Of a stretch of DNA of 64,000 bases, positions 8,373 through 16,979 are shown piece after piece. The notes below the pieces were generated by a model, which was not told the origin of the DNA, did no database searches, and was given only the letters and a program-made list of their open reading frames with translations. The DNA is taken from NCBI RefSeq assembly GCF_002000025.1, contig NZ_MUZV01000006.1, forward strand, positions 62,001 through 126,000. The letters are read 5' to 3'. How positions within the stretch are numbered: the stretch's first letter is position 1; every line of letters starts with the position of its first letter. The position numbers and the translations under genes are program-made. This DNA is from Cognaticolwellia aestuarii (GTDB taxonomy: Bacteria; Pseudomonadota; Gammaproteobacteria; Enterobacterales; Alteromonadaceae).

Positions 8373-9380
8373 ATGAGCAATCAACCTGTTGAATTACAAA
8401 ATGTAGAACTACTATTTGGTTTAAAAGACAAGAAAATCGTATCAGTTAATGATGTTGAACAAGGGCTCGATTGTGGCTGTTTTTGCCCACACTGTAATTC
8501 ACGCCTAGTCGCTAAAAAAGGAAGTATTCGCCAACATCATTTCGCACATTATGAAAGTGATGATTGTCAGCATGGTCCAGAAACAGCATTACACCTACTC
8601 GCCAAGCAAGTTATAAAAGAGCATGAGAAGGTATTAATGCCATCGCACTATGACAACTATGAACTAGAAGACTCACTAGGAATTAATCACCAAAACTCTT
8701 CTTATTTAAAACAAAGTATCACCCATTTAAGCCAGGTTGAAATTGAGAAACCACTTGAAGGCTACCAACCTGATGTTTCCGCAATTACAGAAAATGGGGA
8801 GCCTTTGGATATTGAAATACTTGTAACTCACGCTGTAGATGAAGAGAAATCAGAATTACAGGCACAATCACACCGCAAGATGATAGAAATTGATTTATCA
8901 ATGTTACCTCGCACAAGCAGTTACTATGAGATTGCCATAGCAACCTTATACGAAGCGCCGCGAAAATTTATTAGTAGCGATGAAAAGCATTTAGAAACTG
9001 AGATAACTAATAAGGTGGATATCATCAACCAAAGTCACTTAAGTCATGCAAAAATTAAGGCAATGCAATCACCGACTGAAGGAAAAGTGATTTTAATGGG
9101 GTATAAATTTGGAGAAGGATACTCACCGAGGTATAAATCTCAATTTTCGCTTGGCCATCTTTTCTTTATAAAACCAGTTCAAAGCACAAGTACTAAGAAT
9201 TTCACTCTCAAAGCGAGCGATGGTAATGAATTGGCTACACGAGATGTTCATGAAAATGTATTAGAACAACTAGAAGGTCTAGAGCTACCAGCGTTAGTCT
9301 CTTTAACCTTTGAAGCGAAACATTCAATTGGTCACAACACCAAGTTTATTGTTACGGGCATAAAGTCAGAGGATTTGTAA
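8373..9380 (+). CDS. CoiA-like protein (zinc ribbon plus PD-(D/E)xK nuclease-like domain)
   Basis: The product has 335 residues. The N terminus has the CoiA pattern: CFCPHCNSRLVAKKG, then HHFAH, then a second His/Cys stretch (residues about 33-70). The nuclease-like core follows as YQPDVSA...LDIEILVTHAVDEEK (residues about 130-170), where the Asp and Glu fit the PD-(D/E)xK active site. The C-terminal 130 residues are not recognised. CoiA helps DNA processing in competence of Gram-positive bacteria; in proteobacteria such proteins are mostly uncharacterised and often lie in accessory islands. GGAG at 8361 supports the start. It is a single-gene unit before the defence cluster. Confidence 0.75.
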   Translation: MSNQPVELQNVELLFGLKDKKIVSVNDVEQGLDCGCFCPHCNSRLVAKKGSIRQHHFAHYESDDCQHGPETALHLLAKQVIKEHEKVLMPSHYDNYELEDSLGINHQNSSYLKQSITHLSQVEIEKPLEGYQPDVSAITENGEPLDIEILVTHAVDEEKSELQAQSHRKMIEIDLSMLPRTSSYYEIAIATLYEAPRKFISSDEKHLETEITNKVDIINQSHLSHAKIKAMQSPTEGKVILMGYKFGEGYSPRYKSQFSLGHLFFIKPVQSTSTKNFTLKASDGNELATRDVHENVLEQLEGLELPALVSLTFEAKHSIGHNTKFIVTGIKSEDL

Positions 9381-9435
9381 GTTTTATATAGTTTAGTAAA
9401 TTGGTAGTTGAAGAGATTAGTAACATTACAACACG

Positions 9436-9459
9436 GTAACTGTATATATTTACAGTTAC
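9436..9459. repeat. Palindrome GTAACTGTA-N6-TACAGTTAC
   Basis: Perfect 9-bp arms lie at 9436-9444 and 9451-9459, in the 276-bp gap between the CoiA-like gene and the WYL regulator. It may be an operator or a weak hairpin; no T-run follows. Confidence 0.5.
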
Positions 9460-9536
9460 TGTGATTTTACCTATGTTTAAGTACCATTAAAAGAAGGCAG
9501 GGTAGTTATAACCTGATATTAATCAAACAAGTGCGC

Positions 9537-9567
9537 TTAATTATTAGTAAAATAATTAATATTGACA
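9537..9567 (+). promoter_or_regulatory. Inverted repeat abutting a TTGACA box upstream of the WYL regulator
   Basis: TTAATTATT (9537-9545) and AATAATTAA (9551-9559) are perfect arms, directly followed by TTGACA at 9562-9567. This is a likely -35 box for the regulator and the defence genes; the -10 is not clear. BrxR/CapW-type regulators bind inverted repeats near their own promoter, so this is a plausible operator. Confidence 0.4.
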
Positions 9568-9656
9568 TTTTATCTATTGAGGTGTGATTTATTATGAGAC
9601 ATACTGCTTTGAGTATTTGAATAATAAAAAGAAATTTCTCTTTTCTTTCATAAGAT

Positions 9657-10562
9657 ATGGACAATCAATTGAAAAAGTTAAGCTACGCTCAGCAACAGCG
9701 TCTCGCCTATATTGACTTTAAGTTGTTTTTTACCGGCAGCGTTACACGCTCCGAAATTGTTCAGCACTTCAAATTAGGTGTTTCCGCCGCGGCTCGCGAT
9801 ATAAACCTCTATAAAGAACATGCGCCGAAAAATATGGCGTATGACAATACTCAAAAGAAATACTTTCTAACCAACAGCTTTAAACCACTTTTTACACATG
9901 ATGCTAAGCGCACGCTGGTTAAGCTTGCCCATCAAATATCTGATGGCTTTGATGCCATTGGTGATGTGGAATTCCCCGTAGAGCAACCAAGCCAGCTAAA
10001 TGTGCCTGATATCAATGTTATCGCCAAACTTACGCAAGCAATGATTAACGGCAAAGCGGTAAGTGTTATTTATACCTCACTTTCAAGTGGCTCTGGTGCT
10101 CGTGAATTAGTGCCGCACACCATTGTTGATAATGGCCTTCGTTGGCATGTACGAGCTTATGACAGAAAGAGTAATGCGTTCAGAGACTTTGTATTAACAC
10201 GCCTTGCCAAAGTAACGGTTATCAATAACGAGCCTGAAGTAAACGAAATCAAGGTTCAAGATGAGCAGTGGAATACGATAATGCCACTTGAAATCATTCC
10301 ACACCCTAAAAACGTTGAATTCCCAACCGCCATCAAAATGGATTATGGAATGGAGAATGGGGTACTCAAATTAGACGTTAGAGCGGCAATGGCCGGTTAT
10401 TTACTAAGACGTTGGAATGTGGATTGTTCTGAAAGTGCTTCACTTTCAGGCCCAGAATATCAATTGTATTTGCAGAATAATCAAACCTTACACATTAAAG
10501 ACAACTCTCATAATCAGGGAGCAGAAAATCTCGCAATTGCACCGGGTTATCAGCAAAATTAA
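9657..10562 (+). CDS. WYL-domain transcriptional regulator, BrxR/CapW type
   Basis: The product has 301 residues. The N-terminal 75 form a winged helix (SVTRSEIVQHFKLGVSAAAR, then DINLYKEHAP). The middle holds the WYL domain: VSVIYTSLSSG, RELVPHTIVDNGLRWHVRAY and FVLTRLAKV. The C-terminal domain ends AENLAIAPGY, which is the usual end of the family, so the protein is complete. An in-frame stop just upstream fixes ATG 9657 as the first possible start. Regulators of this type repress BREX, CBASS, type I restriction and other defence islands and are thought to respond to a ligand bound by the WYL fold. Its stop codon touches the hsdS stump, so the restriction genes it once preceded have been deleted. 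Confidence 0.88.
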   Translation: MDNQLKKLSYAQQQRLAYIDFKLFFTGSVTRSEIVQHFKLGVSAAARDINLYKEHAPKNMAYDNTQKKYFLTNSFKPLFTHDAKRTLVKLAHQISDGFDAIGDVEFPVEQPSQLNVPDINVIAKLTQAMINGKAVSVIYTSLSSGSGARELVPHTIVDNGLRWHVRAYDRKSNAFRDFVLTRLAKVTVINNEPEVNEIKVQDEQWNTIMPLEIIPHPKNVEFPTAIKMDYGMENGVLKLDVRAAMAGYLLRRWNVDCSESASLSGPEYQLYLQNNQTLHIKDNSHNQGAENLAIAPGYQQN

Positions 10563-10563
10563 A

Positions 10564-10794
10564 AACGAATTTAAAGCTAAATATATTAATTTTGATAACT
10601 TTTCACAAGTGGACTTGTTTATTCCTCCTTTAGAAGAACAAAAAGCAATAGCTAAGTACATTAAAGAGTTTATGATTTCATCAGACAGTGGAATGGAGCT
10701 ACTTCAACAGCAGATTGAAAAGCTCAAAGAATACAAAACCACACTAATCAACAGTGCGGTAACAGGTAAAATTAAAGTACCAGAAGTGGCTTAG
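10564..10794 (+). pseudogene. hsdS: hsdS remnant: C-terminal end of a type I specificity subunit
   Basis: In frame from just after the WYL stop codon, about 76 residues match the end of HsdS: INFDNFSQVDLFIPPLEEQK, then a central helix, then EYKTTLINSAVTGKIKVPE. The PPLEEQ motif and the closing ITGxI/V tail are hallmarks of the family. Both target-recognition domains are missing, and no hsdM is found. The left edge is abrupt at 10563, directly at the stop of the regulator, which points to one deletion removing hsdM and most of hsdS. The stub ends 11 bp before the first DUF262 gene. Confidence 0.85.
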
Positions 10795-10805
10795 AAGGGG
10801 GGAAG

Positions 10806-12341
10806 ATGCAAAAGGATTTAGTAACCAAGTCAATGGATATTACCGTTATCAGTGTAACGGCTGCTCAGCTATTCTCTGGAGATGTAATAGGTTCTGATAA
10901 CGAACAGTTGAATGACTTAAAGATGCGGTTAAATCTTCCTGAATACCAGCGCCCATACAAATGGTCTCCTAGCGATGTAGAAGCCTTGCTAGAAGACTTA
11001 AAAATTTATTTTACTTCGAGTATCAACAACGATTCGGAAAGTAAGCCTATCAAACCCTTACTCTATTTAGGTAGTGTAGTTTTACATCAGGTTGCTAATG
11101 GCTCTGAAACTATTTTAAATATTATAGATGGTCAACAGCGCATTACTACCTTACAGTTAATTTGTATGGCAATAGCAACTAAAAGTGGTAACAGTTACTC
11201 TCTGCCAAATATGAAATATGGTTCGCCAAGTAGCCATGAGCGCATAGCCAAAAACTATCAATGGCTAATAGCACAACCTCTCCCAGAGTCTTTGTTATCA
11301 CTCGATTTAAGCCGAATTAATTTTACGGTTGTGATTACACAATCTGAAGATGAAGCCTATCGTTTTTTTGAAACACAAAATACGGGGGGCGTAAGACTAT
11401 CTGGCTCACAAGTCATTAAAGCTCACCATTTACGTGCGATACCCAGTGAAATACAAAACAACTATGCGCGTAAGTGGGAGTCGTTTAACTATTTAGATGG
11501 TGTGGTTAACAGGCTGCTTAAAGCAAGACGCTGGCAGACATTTGGTTTTAAACATGTGCCTTCTCATCGTGCACCTGAAGGTGTTAAAAAAGCCATTGTA
11601 AAAGAGTTTTCCGAGAATACTGGCAGCAGAAATGAAGATTTAGCTTTTAGCCGTGGCGCTCAAATAAAAAGCTTGTCAGGAGCGATATCACAGCAGCTTG
11701 TTGATGGTTATTTAGCTAAGCAGCCACTTAATGCAGGTATAAATACGGTTAATTACTTGGCCTATTTTAATGAGCTATATCACACCTTGATGGCTGAGCA
11801 GTCTCAACCTTATCTTGAGCCATTCTATTCGTTTTACAACGAAGTGGTGTTAAAGGCGAACAATAGTGGCTTTTTAACTGAGCTATTTGATATTGCTATT
11901 TTGTTGTACGTCAGTGAATTTGGTACTGAGCACCTTAATGAAGCAAGCTTTTGGTTAGCTCGATGTGTTTTTTCTATTAGACTTTACAATGAGAAAACAG
12001 TGAGGGAAGACTCTATTTCGTCATTTGTCAACAAATATCCATTACTTGATTGGATAACTACGGCTTATGATCACAAACAACTCCTTGCAATGTTACAAAG
12101 TTTTGAGCGAGACATAATGCCAGATAACATTGGTATATCAGACAGAGACGGAAAGACTGCCAATGGCGTAAAGCAAAAGTTCTTAAAAGGTTATGCCAAG
12201 TTTTTTAACATTCTCATAGCCGAACGCACAGGCAAGCAACTGGCTCAGTCTTTTGATGCTGAGTTGAAACAAGGCATTAATAACAAATTAGTTGAGCTTA
12301 AAGAGCATAATATTCAAGCATTACAGGAGTGTGTTGCATGA
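10806..12341 (+). CDS. DUF262 (GmrS-like, ParB-fold) protein without HNH domain
   Basis: The product has 511 residues and a strong ribosome site (AGGGGGGA before the ATG). The DUF262 signature is present: LPEYQRPYKWSPSDVEALLE near residues 39-58 and IIDGQQRITTLQL near 105-117, the DGQQR loop being the proposed nucleotide-binding or hydrolysing site. The remaining 300 residues are helical, and no DUF1524 HNH motif is seen. DUF262 proteins include the GmrS half of type IV GmrSD restriction enzymes, BrxU and SspE. The start of the next gene overlaps the stop (ATGA), so the two DUF262 proteins are probably made together and may form a complex in which only the partner carries the nuclease. Confidence 0.85.
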   Translation: MQKDLVTKSMDITVISVTAAQLFSGDVIGSDNEQLNDLKMRLNLPEYQRPYKWSPSDVEALLEDLKIYFTSSINNDSESKPIKPLLYLGSVVLHQVANGSETILNIIDGQQRITTLQLICMAIATKSGNSYSLPNMKYGSPSSHERIAKNYQWLIAQPLPESLLSLDLSRINFTVVITQSEDEAYRFFETQNTGGVRLSGSQVIKAHHLRAIPSEIQNNYARKWESFNYLDGVVNRLLKARRWQTFGFKHVPSHRAPEGVKKAIVKEFSENTGSRNEDLAFSRGAQIKSLSGAISQQLVDGYLAKQPLNAGINTVNYLAYFNELYHTLMAEQSQPYLEPFYSFYNEVVLKANNSGFLTELFDIAILLYVSEFGTEHLNEASFWLARCVFSIRLYNEKTVREDSISSFVNKYPLLDWITTAYDHKQLLAMLQSFERDIMPDNIGISDRDGKTANGVKQKFLKGYAKFFNILIAERTGKQLAQSFDAELKQGINNKLVELKEHNIQALQECVA

Positions 12342-14383
12342 GTTTAGCAATATCAAACAATGCTCAGAGAAGTGCTAATCAGGTCGAAACCAAAGTTCAA
12401 ACGCCGCAAGATTTATTAATAAATAAAATCGCGTTTGAAATCCCATCGTATCAGCGGCCTTATGTGTGGGGTGGCGAAGGCGTTTTAAAGCTGTTACAGG
12501 ACATAGAGCAATCATTTATCGAAAAAGAGCATCAATACTATATTGGCACTGTGCTTTCTTCAAAGTTGTCGAAAAAAGCGAATAAAGATGCTTCAGTGAG
12601 CTTTGAATTGATTGATGGGCAACAGCGTATGACGACCTTAATGCTGATTGCCATTGCATTTAAAAAAGCCAATGTTATTTGTGACCTTTCAGATGTGGCG
12701 ACATTAGCGCATTTGCCTCGCGTTACGTTTTCAATTAGAGAAATGGTACAAGGTTTATTGTGCTCATGGACTGATTTGGAATTTACACATAAGCCCTCTG
12801 ACGAAGATGTTCATAAAAGTGAATACACCAAACATTTAGCCGAAGCGTTAAATACAGCGACGAGTTTTATTAAAGAGGTACGTAAAGACAGCAAAAAAGG
12901 CGAAGCGCATTTAGTTAATTTTGCTAAGTACTTTTATAAGCAAGTACGTTGGGTTAACAACATTATTCCTGCTAGAACTGATTTAAATAAACTGTTCGCA
13001 ACTATGAACACTAGTGGTGTGCAGCTAGAGCAATCGGATATTTTAAAATCGAAACTTTTAGGTAAGTTGAGCAAAAACCGTCATGAGTATGATGGCTTGT
13101 GGCAAGTGTGTGAAAACCTAAATAACTACTTTGAGCGCAATGTGAGGCGGGTGTTTACAGCTTCTAACTGGAAAGAGATCAAGGATGTAGAGCTGGCTAG
13201 TTTTGATAAGGCAAAATTTAAGCTTGTTGAAACCAACATGCCTCTGGATGGCTCCGATAAAGGCTCTGAGTACATTCGAGGGTTAACGCTTGATGAAATC
13301 ATCAGTGATGAGTCTCTATTAGAAAAGCCAGAATCCAAGAGTGTTATTGGCGGTAGCTATGACGCCGATGAAGTCTTCTGCCGTTCTATAATTAATTTCC
13401 CTCTGTTTTTAATTCACGCATTTAGAATTTATAACGCTCAATTTGGTAATGAAGACATTGAGAGCCGAGTTAATGGTGAACGACTTAATCAAGCATTTGA
13501 AAAGTTTGTAATAGATGCTTCTGAGTCTGAGGTAATTAAGTTTTTAGATTGCTTATGGCAAGTGAGATACCAGTTTGATAAATGGGTTGTGAAATGGGTA
13601 GAAAAGGCCGAGGAATCCACACCTGTTTTACGCAGGTGCAGAGTAAATTTATCTGATGGTCGGCTAAACAGGGTACCTCAAACGATCACTGCGTTGAGCC
13701 AACTTCAAAGTGTTCGCTACTTCACTGGTGAACGAAGCGCACAGTATTGGCTTACTCCATTTTTAGGTTGGTTACTGAATAATAAAAAGGCCAAAAAAGA
13801 CTCTGTACTTAAAGCGTTAGAAGATATTGATAACAAACTGTCGTTAGCTTTGTTCCATGCAGAGCTAAGCCAAAAGCAGGCAAGTTTTTACTATCTCAAA
13901 AAGCCAGAGGTTAGTTTTGGCAATTCCACTGAAATGAGTGAGTATCTAGAACAAATAAATGGTACTGGTTTCGAACATTATTGGTTTCAGAAGCTGGAAT
14001 ATGTGCTTTGGAAAAATAAGCAAAATAGAAAAGATGACAAATTTAGAAAATACCGCATTAGTTCAAAGAACTCTGTTGAGCATGTTCACCCACAACATGA
14101 AGAATACAATAAGCTGTTAGAAGATAGCTATTTGAATGCTTTTGGCAATCTTGTGTTACTGAGTCCGGGTGAAAACTCGTCCTACAGTAACCAAACCGTT
14201 GGTAAAAAGCAGGAAGACTTCAAAGCTAAACCAGTATATGACTCACTCAAGTTAAAACAAGTTTTTGAGTTGAAGCAAAACGATGAGTGGGACGAAGGCA
14301 AGATTAAGCAGCATCAAAAAGAGATGATTGATTTATTGATTAGTCACTACGCAAGTATTGATAATGGAGTATTAAATGGTTAG
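12338..14383 (+). CDS. DUF262-DUF1524 protein (GmrSD-type nuclease)
   Basis: The start is ATG 12338, overlapping the previous stop (ATGA), with AGGAG at 12325-12329. The product has 681 residues. DUF262 occupies the N terminus: IPSYQRPYVWGGEGVLKLL and ELIDGQQRMTTLML. At the C terminus DUF1524 gives an HNH-type site: VEHVHPQ (His582 and His584), then NAFGNLVLLSPGENSSYSN. This is the full GmrSD-like domain order, as in type IV restriction of modified DNA (GmrSD, BrxU, SspE-like enzymes). With the previous gene it forms a pair enclosed by type I restriction remnants. It has no obvious defects, so it could still be active on its own. Confidence 0.88.
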   Translation: MSLAISNNAQRSANQVETKVQTPQDLLINKIAFEIPSYQRPYVWGGEGVLKLLQDIEQSFIEKEHQYYIGTVLSSKLSKKANKDASVSFELIDGQQRMTTLMLIAIAFKKANVICDLSDVATLAHLPRVTFSIREMVQGLLCSWTDLEFTHKPSDEDVHKSEYTKHLAEALNTATSFIKEVRKDSKKGEAHLVNFAKYFYKQVRWVNNIIPARTDLNKLFATMNTSGVQLEQSDILKSKLLGKLSKNRHEYDGLWQVCENLNNYFERNVRRVFTASNWKEIKDVELASFDKAKFKLVETNMPLDGSDKGSEYIRGLTLDEIISDESLLEKPESKSVIGGSYDADEVFCRSIINFPLFLIHAFRIYNAQFGNEDIESRVNGERLNQAFEKFVIDASESEVIKFLDCLWQVRYQFDKWVVKWVEKAEESTPVLRRCRVNLSDGRLNRVPQTITALSQLQSVRYFTGERSAQYWLTPFLGWLLNNKKAKKDSVLKALEDIDNKLSLALFHAELSQKQASFYYLKKPEVSFGNSTEMSEYLEQINGTGFEHYWFQKLEYVLWKNKQNRKDDKFRKYRISSKNSVEHVHPQHEEYNKLLEDSYLNAFGNLVLLSPGENSSYSNQTVGKKQEDFKAKPVYDSLKLKQVFELKQNDEWDEGKIKQHQKEMIDLLISHYASIDNGVLNG

Positions 14384-14723
14384 TCAAACAAACGAGCAAG
14401 CATTAGAAGCCGCGATTGAGAAACATTTAACAGGCACTTGCTTAGAAGATTTAAAATCAAGAGTGCAGGAAACTGCACCTGCCTATAACAATGCTCTGTA
14501 TAAGCTTGGCTATCCTGCCGATTTTGATATGCATTATGCCATAGATACTAAGTTGTTCTGGCAGTTTTTACAAAATACCCAAAAGCAAGAGTTAGAAAAG
14601 CTTAAGAAAAACAGCGCAAATGATTGGGAGCGAAAAGTACTTGAGCGTTTTGATAGACTTATTAAAAAATACGGTATTCTGCATTTGCTTAAGAAAGGTT
14701 TAAGTGTTGAAGATGCTCATTAA
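14376..14723 (+). pseudogene. hsdR: hsdR remnant: N-terminal end of a type I restriction subunit
   Basis: The 115 codons match the start of HsdR: NEQALEAAIEKHL, then GYPADFDMHYAIDTKLFWQF, TQKQELEKLK and YGILHLLKKGLSVEDAH. A full HsdR has about 1,000 residues, with the nuclease and helicase domains following this point. Here the frame hits TAA right after VEDAH, and the following 100 bp do not continue it in any frame. The start overlaps the previous gene by 8 bp, so it was part of the same operon. Seen: sequence pattern and truncation. Inferred: a deletion of the rest of hsdR. Confidence 0.8.
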
Positions 14724-14779
14724 AGCTTAACTTGAATTAAAAATACTGATAAAAGCTTTTTTTCATACAATTACATAAG

Positions 14780-14808
14780 GCCAAGTGCTGCTTAGTAAAG
14801 CACATGGC
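14780..14808 (+). promoter_or_regulatory. Hairpin in the leader of the ATPase gene
   Basis: GCCAAGTGCT (14780-14789) faces AGCACATGGC (14799-14808), forming two short paired blocks (GCCA/TGGC and GTGCT/AGCAC) about 20 bp before the ATG. No T-run follows, so it may be a leader structure or an operator. Confidence 0.35.
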
Positions 14809-14828
14809 TACATCAAGGAATATTATTA

Positions 14829-15955
14829 ATGGATAAAATAACATTTGAAAATTATAAATCTTTCAAAAGGAAACAAGAGCTAGAATTAAAGCCAATAACT
14901 ATTTTGTTAGGTAAAAATAGTGCAGGGAAAAGCTCAGTGGCAAAACTACCTAGCATGATTGAAAATTCTCTTATAGGTAATTTTAACGAACCATTACAGT
15001 TAGTAAATGATGAAGTTGAGCTTGGTGCTGAGTTTAGGGATTTAATGCATGGTCGTAAAACGACAGGTGCAAATTCACTAAACATAGGTATGTTCTCCGG
15101 TTCTGACTCACTAGAATTATCAATAGTTCAAACTAATCCTGCTACTGATTCGTATGGAATATTGAATTGGAAACAAACTCGCGGAGATGACACTCTCGAA
15201 CTTGATGATACAAATACTTTTAATGGCTTCCGCTCAACTGCTCATGAAGATCTGAACTTAGTACTTAACTCGGACTATATTGGACCTTTCAGAAAGTTAC
15301 CAAACAGAAGCTACAATCGCCACTTAATAAATAACAAGAATAAGTTTGGTTTGCATGGTGAAAACGCTTATCCTATCTTAATTCAAGACTCACTTGAAGA
15401 CGAAGGTAAAGTAATCACGCAAGTGAGTGGTATAAATCTCACTTTGACGGATGGCAGCTTCAAATTAACCCAGAAAAATCACCATTCTTTCAGGTAGAGA
15501 TAGGAAGAGAAGCAACAGGTACTTTCGTTAATATAAAAGACGTAGGGCAGGGAATGAGTCAAGCTCTTCCTATAGTCACTCGGGCTTTTTTACCTGCTAG
15601 TAAAGAAACCTTAATTATACTTGAACAACCTGAACTTCATTTACATCCAGCTGCACATGGTGAGCTAGGTGAGCTGTTTGTTAGATCTGTTCTAGAAGAT
15701 TCAAATAAGAAATATTTAATAGAAACACATTCTCAAAACTTATTAATGAGAATTAGAAGTCTAGTAGCTTCAGGTGAAATTGATTCTGACAATGTAAAGT
15801 TTTACTTTGTAGATTTTGATGAGAATGATAACACTAGTGAACTTAAAAAAATTGATATCGACAATAAAGGTAATGTTTCATTCTGGCCTGACGGTATATT
15901 CAATGAAAGTTTTAATGAAGCAAAAAGATTAGCCTCTGCTCAGAAAGGTGGCTAA
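14829..15955 (+). pseudogene. ABC/SMC-like ATPase (DUF3696 type), interrupted by a frameshift
   Basis: Two frames join into one protein of about 375 residues. The first (14829-15497) has FENYKSFK and the Walker A motif GKNSAGKSS at residues 28-36. The second, open from about 15400, reads SEWYKSHFDGWQLQINPEK, then VGQGMSQALPIVTRAFL (signature-like), Walker B LIILEQPELHLHPAAH and the switch IETHSQN. The tail GNVSFWPDGIFNESFNEA is typical of DUF3696 ATPases. The shift lies near 15410-15425 and needs a single-base change; no slippery site is apparent. Walker A and B end up on separate polypeptides, so the protein should be inactive unless the sequence is in error. The next gene starts 8 bp inside its end, as in an intact operon. 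Confidence 0.8.
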
Positions 15956-16979
15956 AGTGTTATTTACTCTTTCTAATGAATTATTCGAGCCTCAAAATCA
16001 AGAATTACATTGGCTAAATAAAATTTTAAATAGTTGTTTAGAACAACACAGCTTAATAATTGATCCAAATTATATTGATACAGAGGTAGTAGAAGCATCA
16101 GATTGGTATAATCAAACCAACGAAGTAGAAAAAATTTTATATCAAGAAGCATTTACGCAAACGATACAAGCACCTCCAAATAAGCAATCATTTAAAGTGA
16201 TAATTGGACAAAGTTTTAGCGCACATGAAGCATATATTTTTCTTTCTGAACACCTTACTATTTTGGTGGAGAACAGCCAAAATGACTCTACGTTTTTAAG
16301 AGCTTTATTTGGAGCTTTCTCTGATGAAGCACCAGATTTAAATTATCATAGACAAAATATGTGGTTGAGATTTGGCATGGGAGGTGGTGCTACGGCAATT
16401 CCTCAAGTTATAGATACCGAAATCCAACGATTTCTGGAGGCTGGGATTCCTACAGAAAGGTGTAATAAGTTCTTAAGGTACTTAGTCTTAATCGATAGTG
16501 ATAAAAAATCACCTGATGAACCTTATAAGAATGAACTTCAGTCGCTAATTTCTACTTTGGAAAATCAAGGAATACCATATCATGTTTTAGAAAAGCGCGA
16601 GATGGAAAATTACTTGCCATGTGAAGTTTTAAATAATTTTAAGGAAAACAACAAGTTTATAGAGTATTATTTGAACCTATCACCAGTACAAAAAGATTTT
16701 TTTGACCTAGAAAAAGGATTTCCTGGTAAAAGATTCGATCAATTAGAGGCTAATGTACAAGAACTCTATGCAGATTTAAGTGACACAGTTAAAAAAGAGT
16801 TTAGAAAAAGCGACCTTAAAAAGTTCACAGGGACAGATCGAAATGATTTTAAGTCTGAGTTTCCAAAACTATTTGAAACTGAACTAGTGAATAAAAAATC
16901 ACTGTTAGCCAGAACTAAGCATCAACAAAACCCAAATGAACTAAGAGAAATTATCAATAAGGTTCGAGAACTACTATGA
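15948..16979 (+). CDS. TOPRIM-like protein partnered with the ATPase
   Basis: The product has 343 residues, starting at GTG 15948 (overlapping the ATPase end); GTG 15957 is an alternative. A TOPRIM-like pattern is visible: an acidic residue after a strand (LTILVEN, Glu108), LVLIDSDKK with Asp183/Asp185, and KREMENYLP with Glu218/Glu220. This order fits the metal site of OLD-type nucleases, here separated from the ATPase. Two-gene ATPase plus TOPRIM pairs are known from anti-phage systems such as PARIS and Gabija, but this protein does not clearly match AriB or GajA. It is followed by a DUF262 gene with an ATGA overlap. No frameshift is seen. Confidence 0.6.
   Translation: MAKVLFTLSNELFEPQNQELHWLNKILNSCLEQHSLIIDPNYIDTEVVEASDWYNQTNEVEKILYQEAFTQTIQAPPNKQSFKVIIGQSFSAHEAYIFLSEHLTILVENSQNDSTFLRALFGAFSDEAPDLNYHRQNMWLRFGMGGGATAIPQVIDTEIQRFLEAGIPTERCNKFLRYLVLIDSDKKSPDEPYKNELQSLISTLENQGIPYHVLEKREMENYLPCEVLNNFKENNKFIEYYLNLSPVQKDFFDLEKGFPGKRFDQLEANVQELYADLSDTVKKEFRKSDLKKFTGTDRNDFKSEFPKLFETELVNKKSLLARTKHQQNPNELREIINKVRELL

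Noticed and set aside
14829-16979. PARIS system (AriA/AriB)
   Set aside because: The ATPase tail is of the DUF3696 kind and the partner does not clearly match DUF4435; the third DUF262 gene is not part of PARIS.
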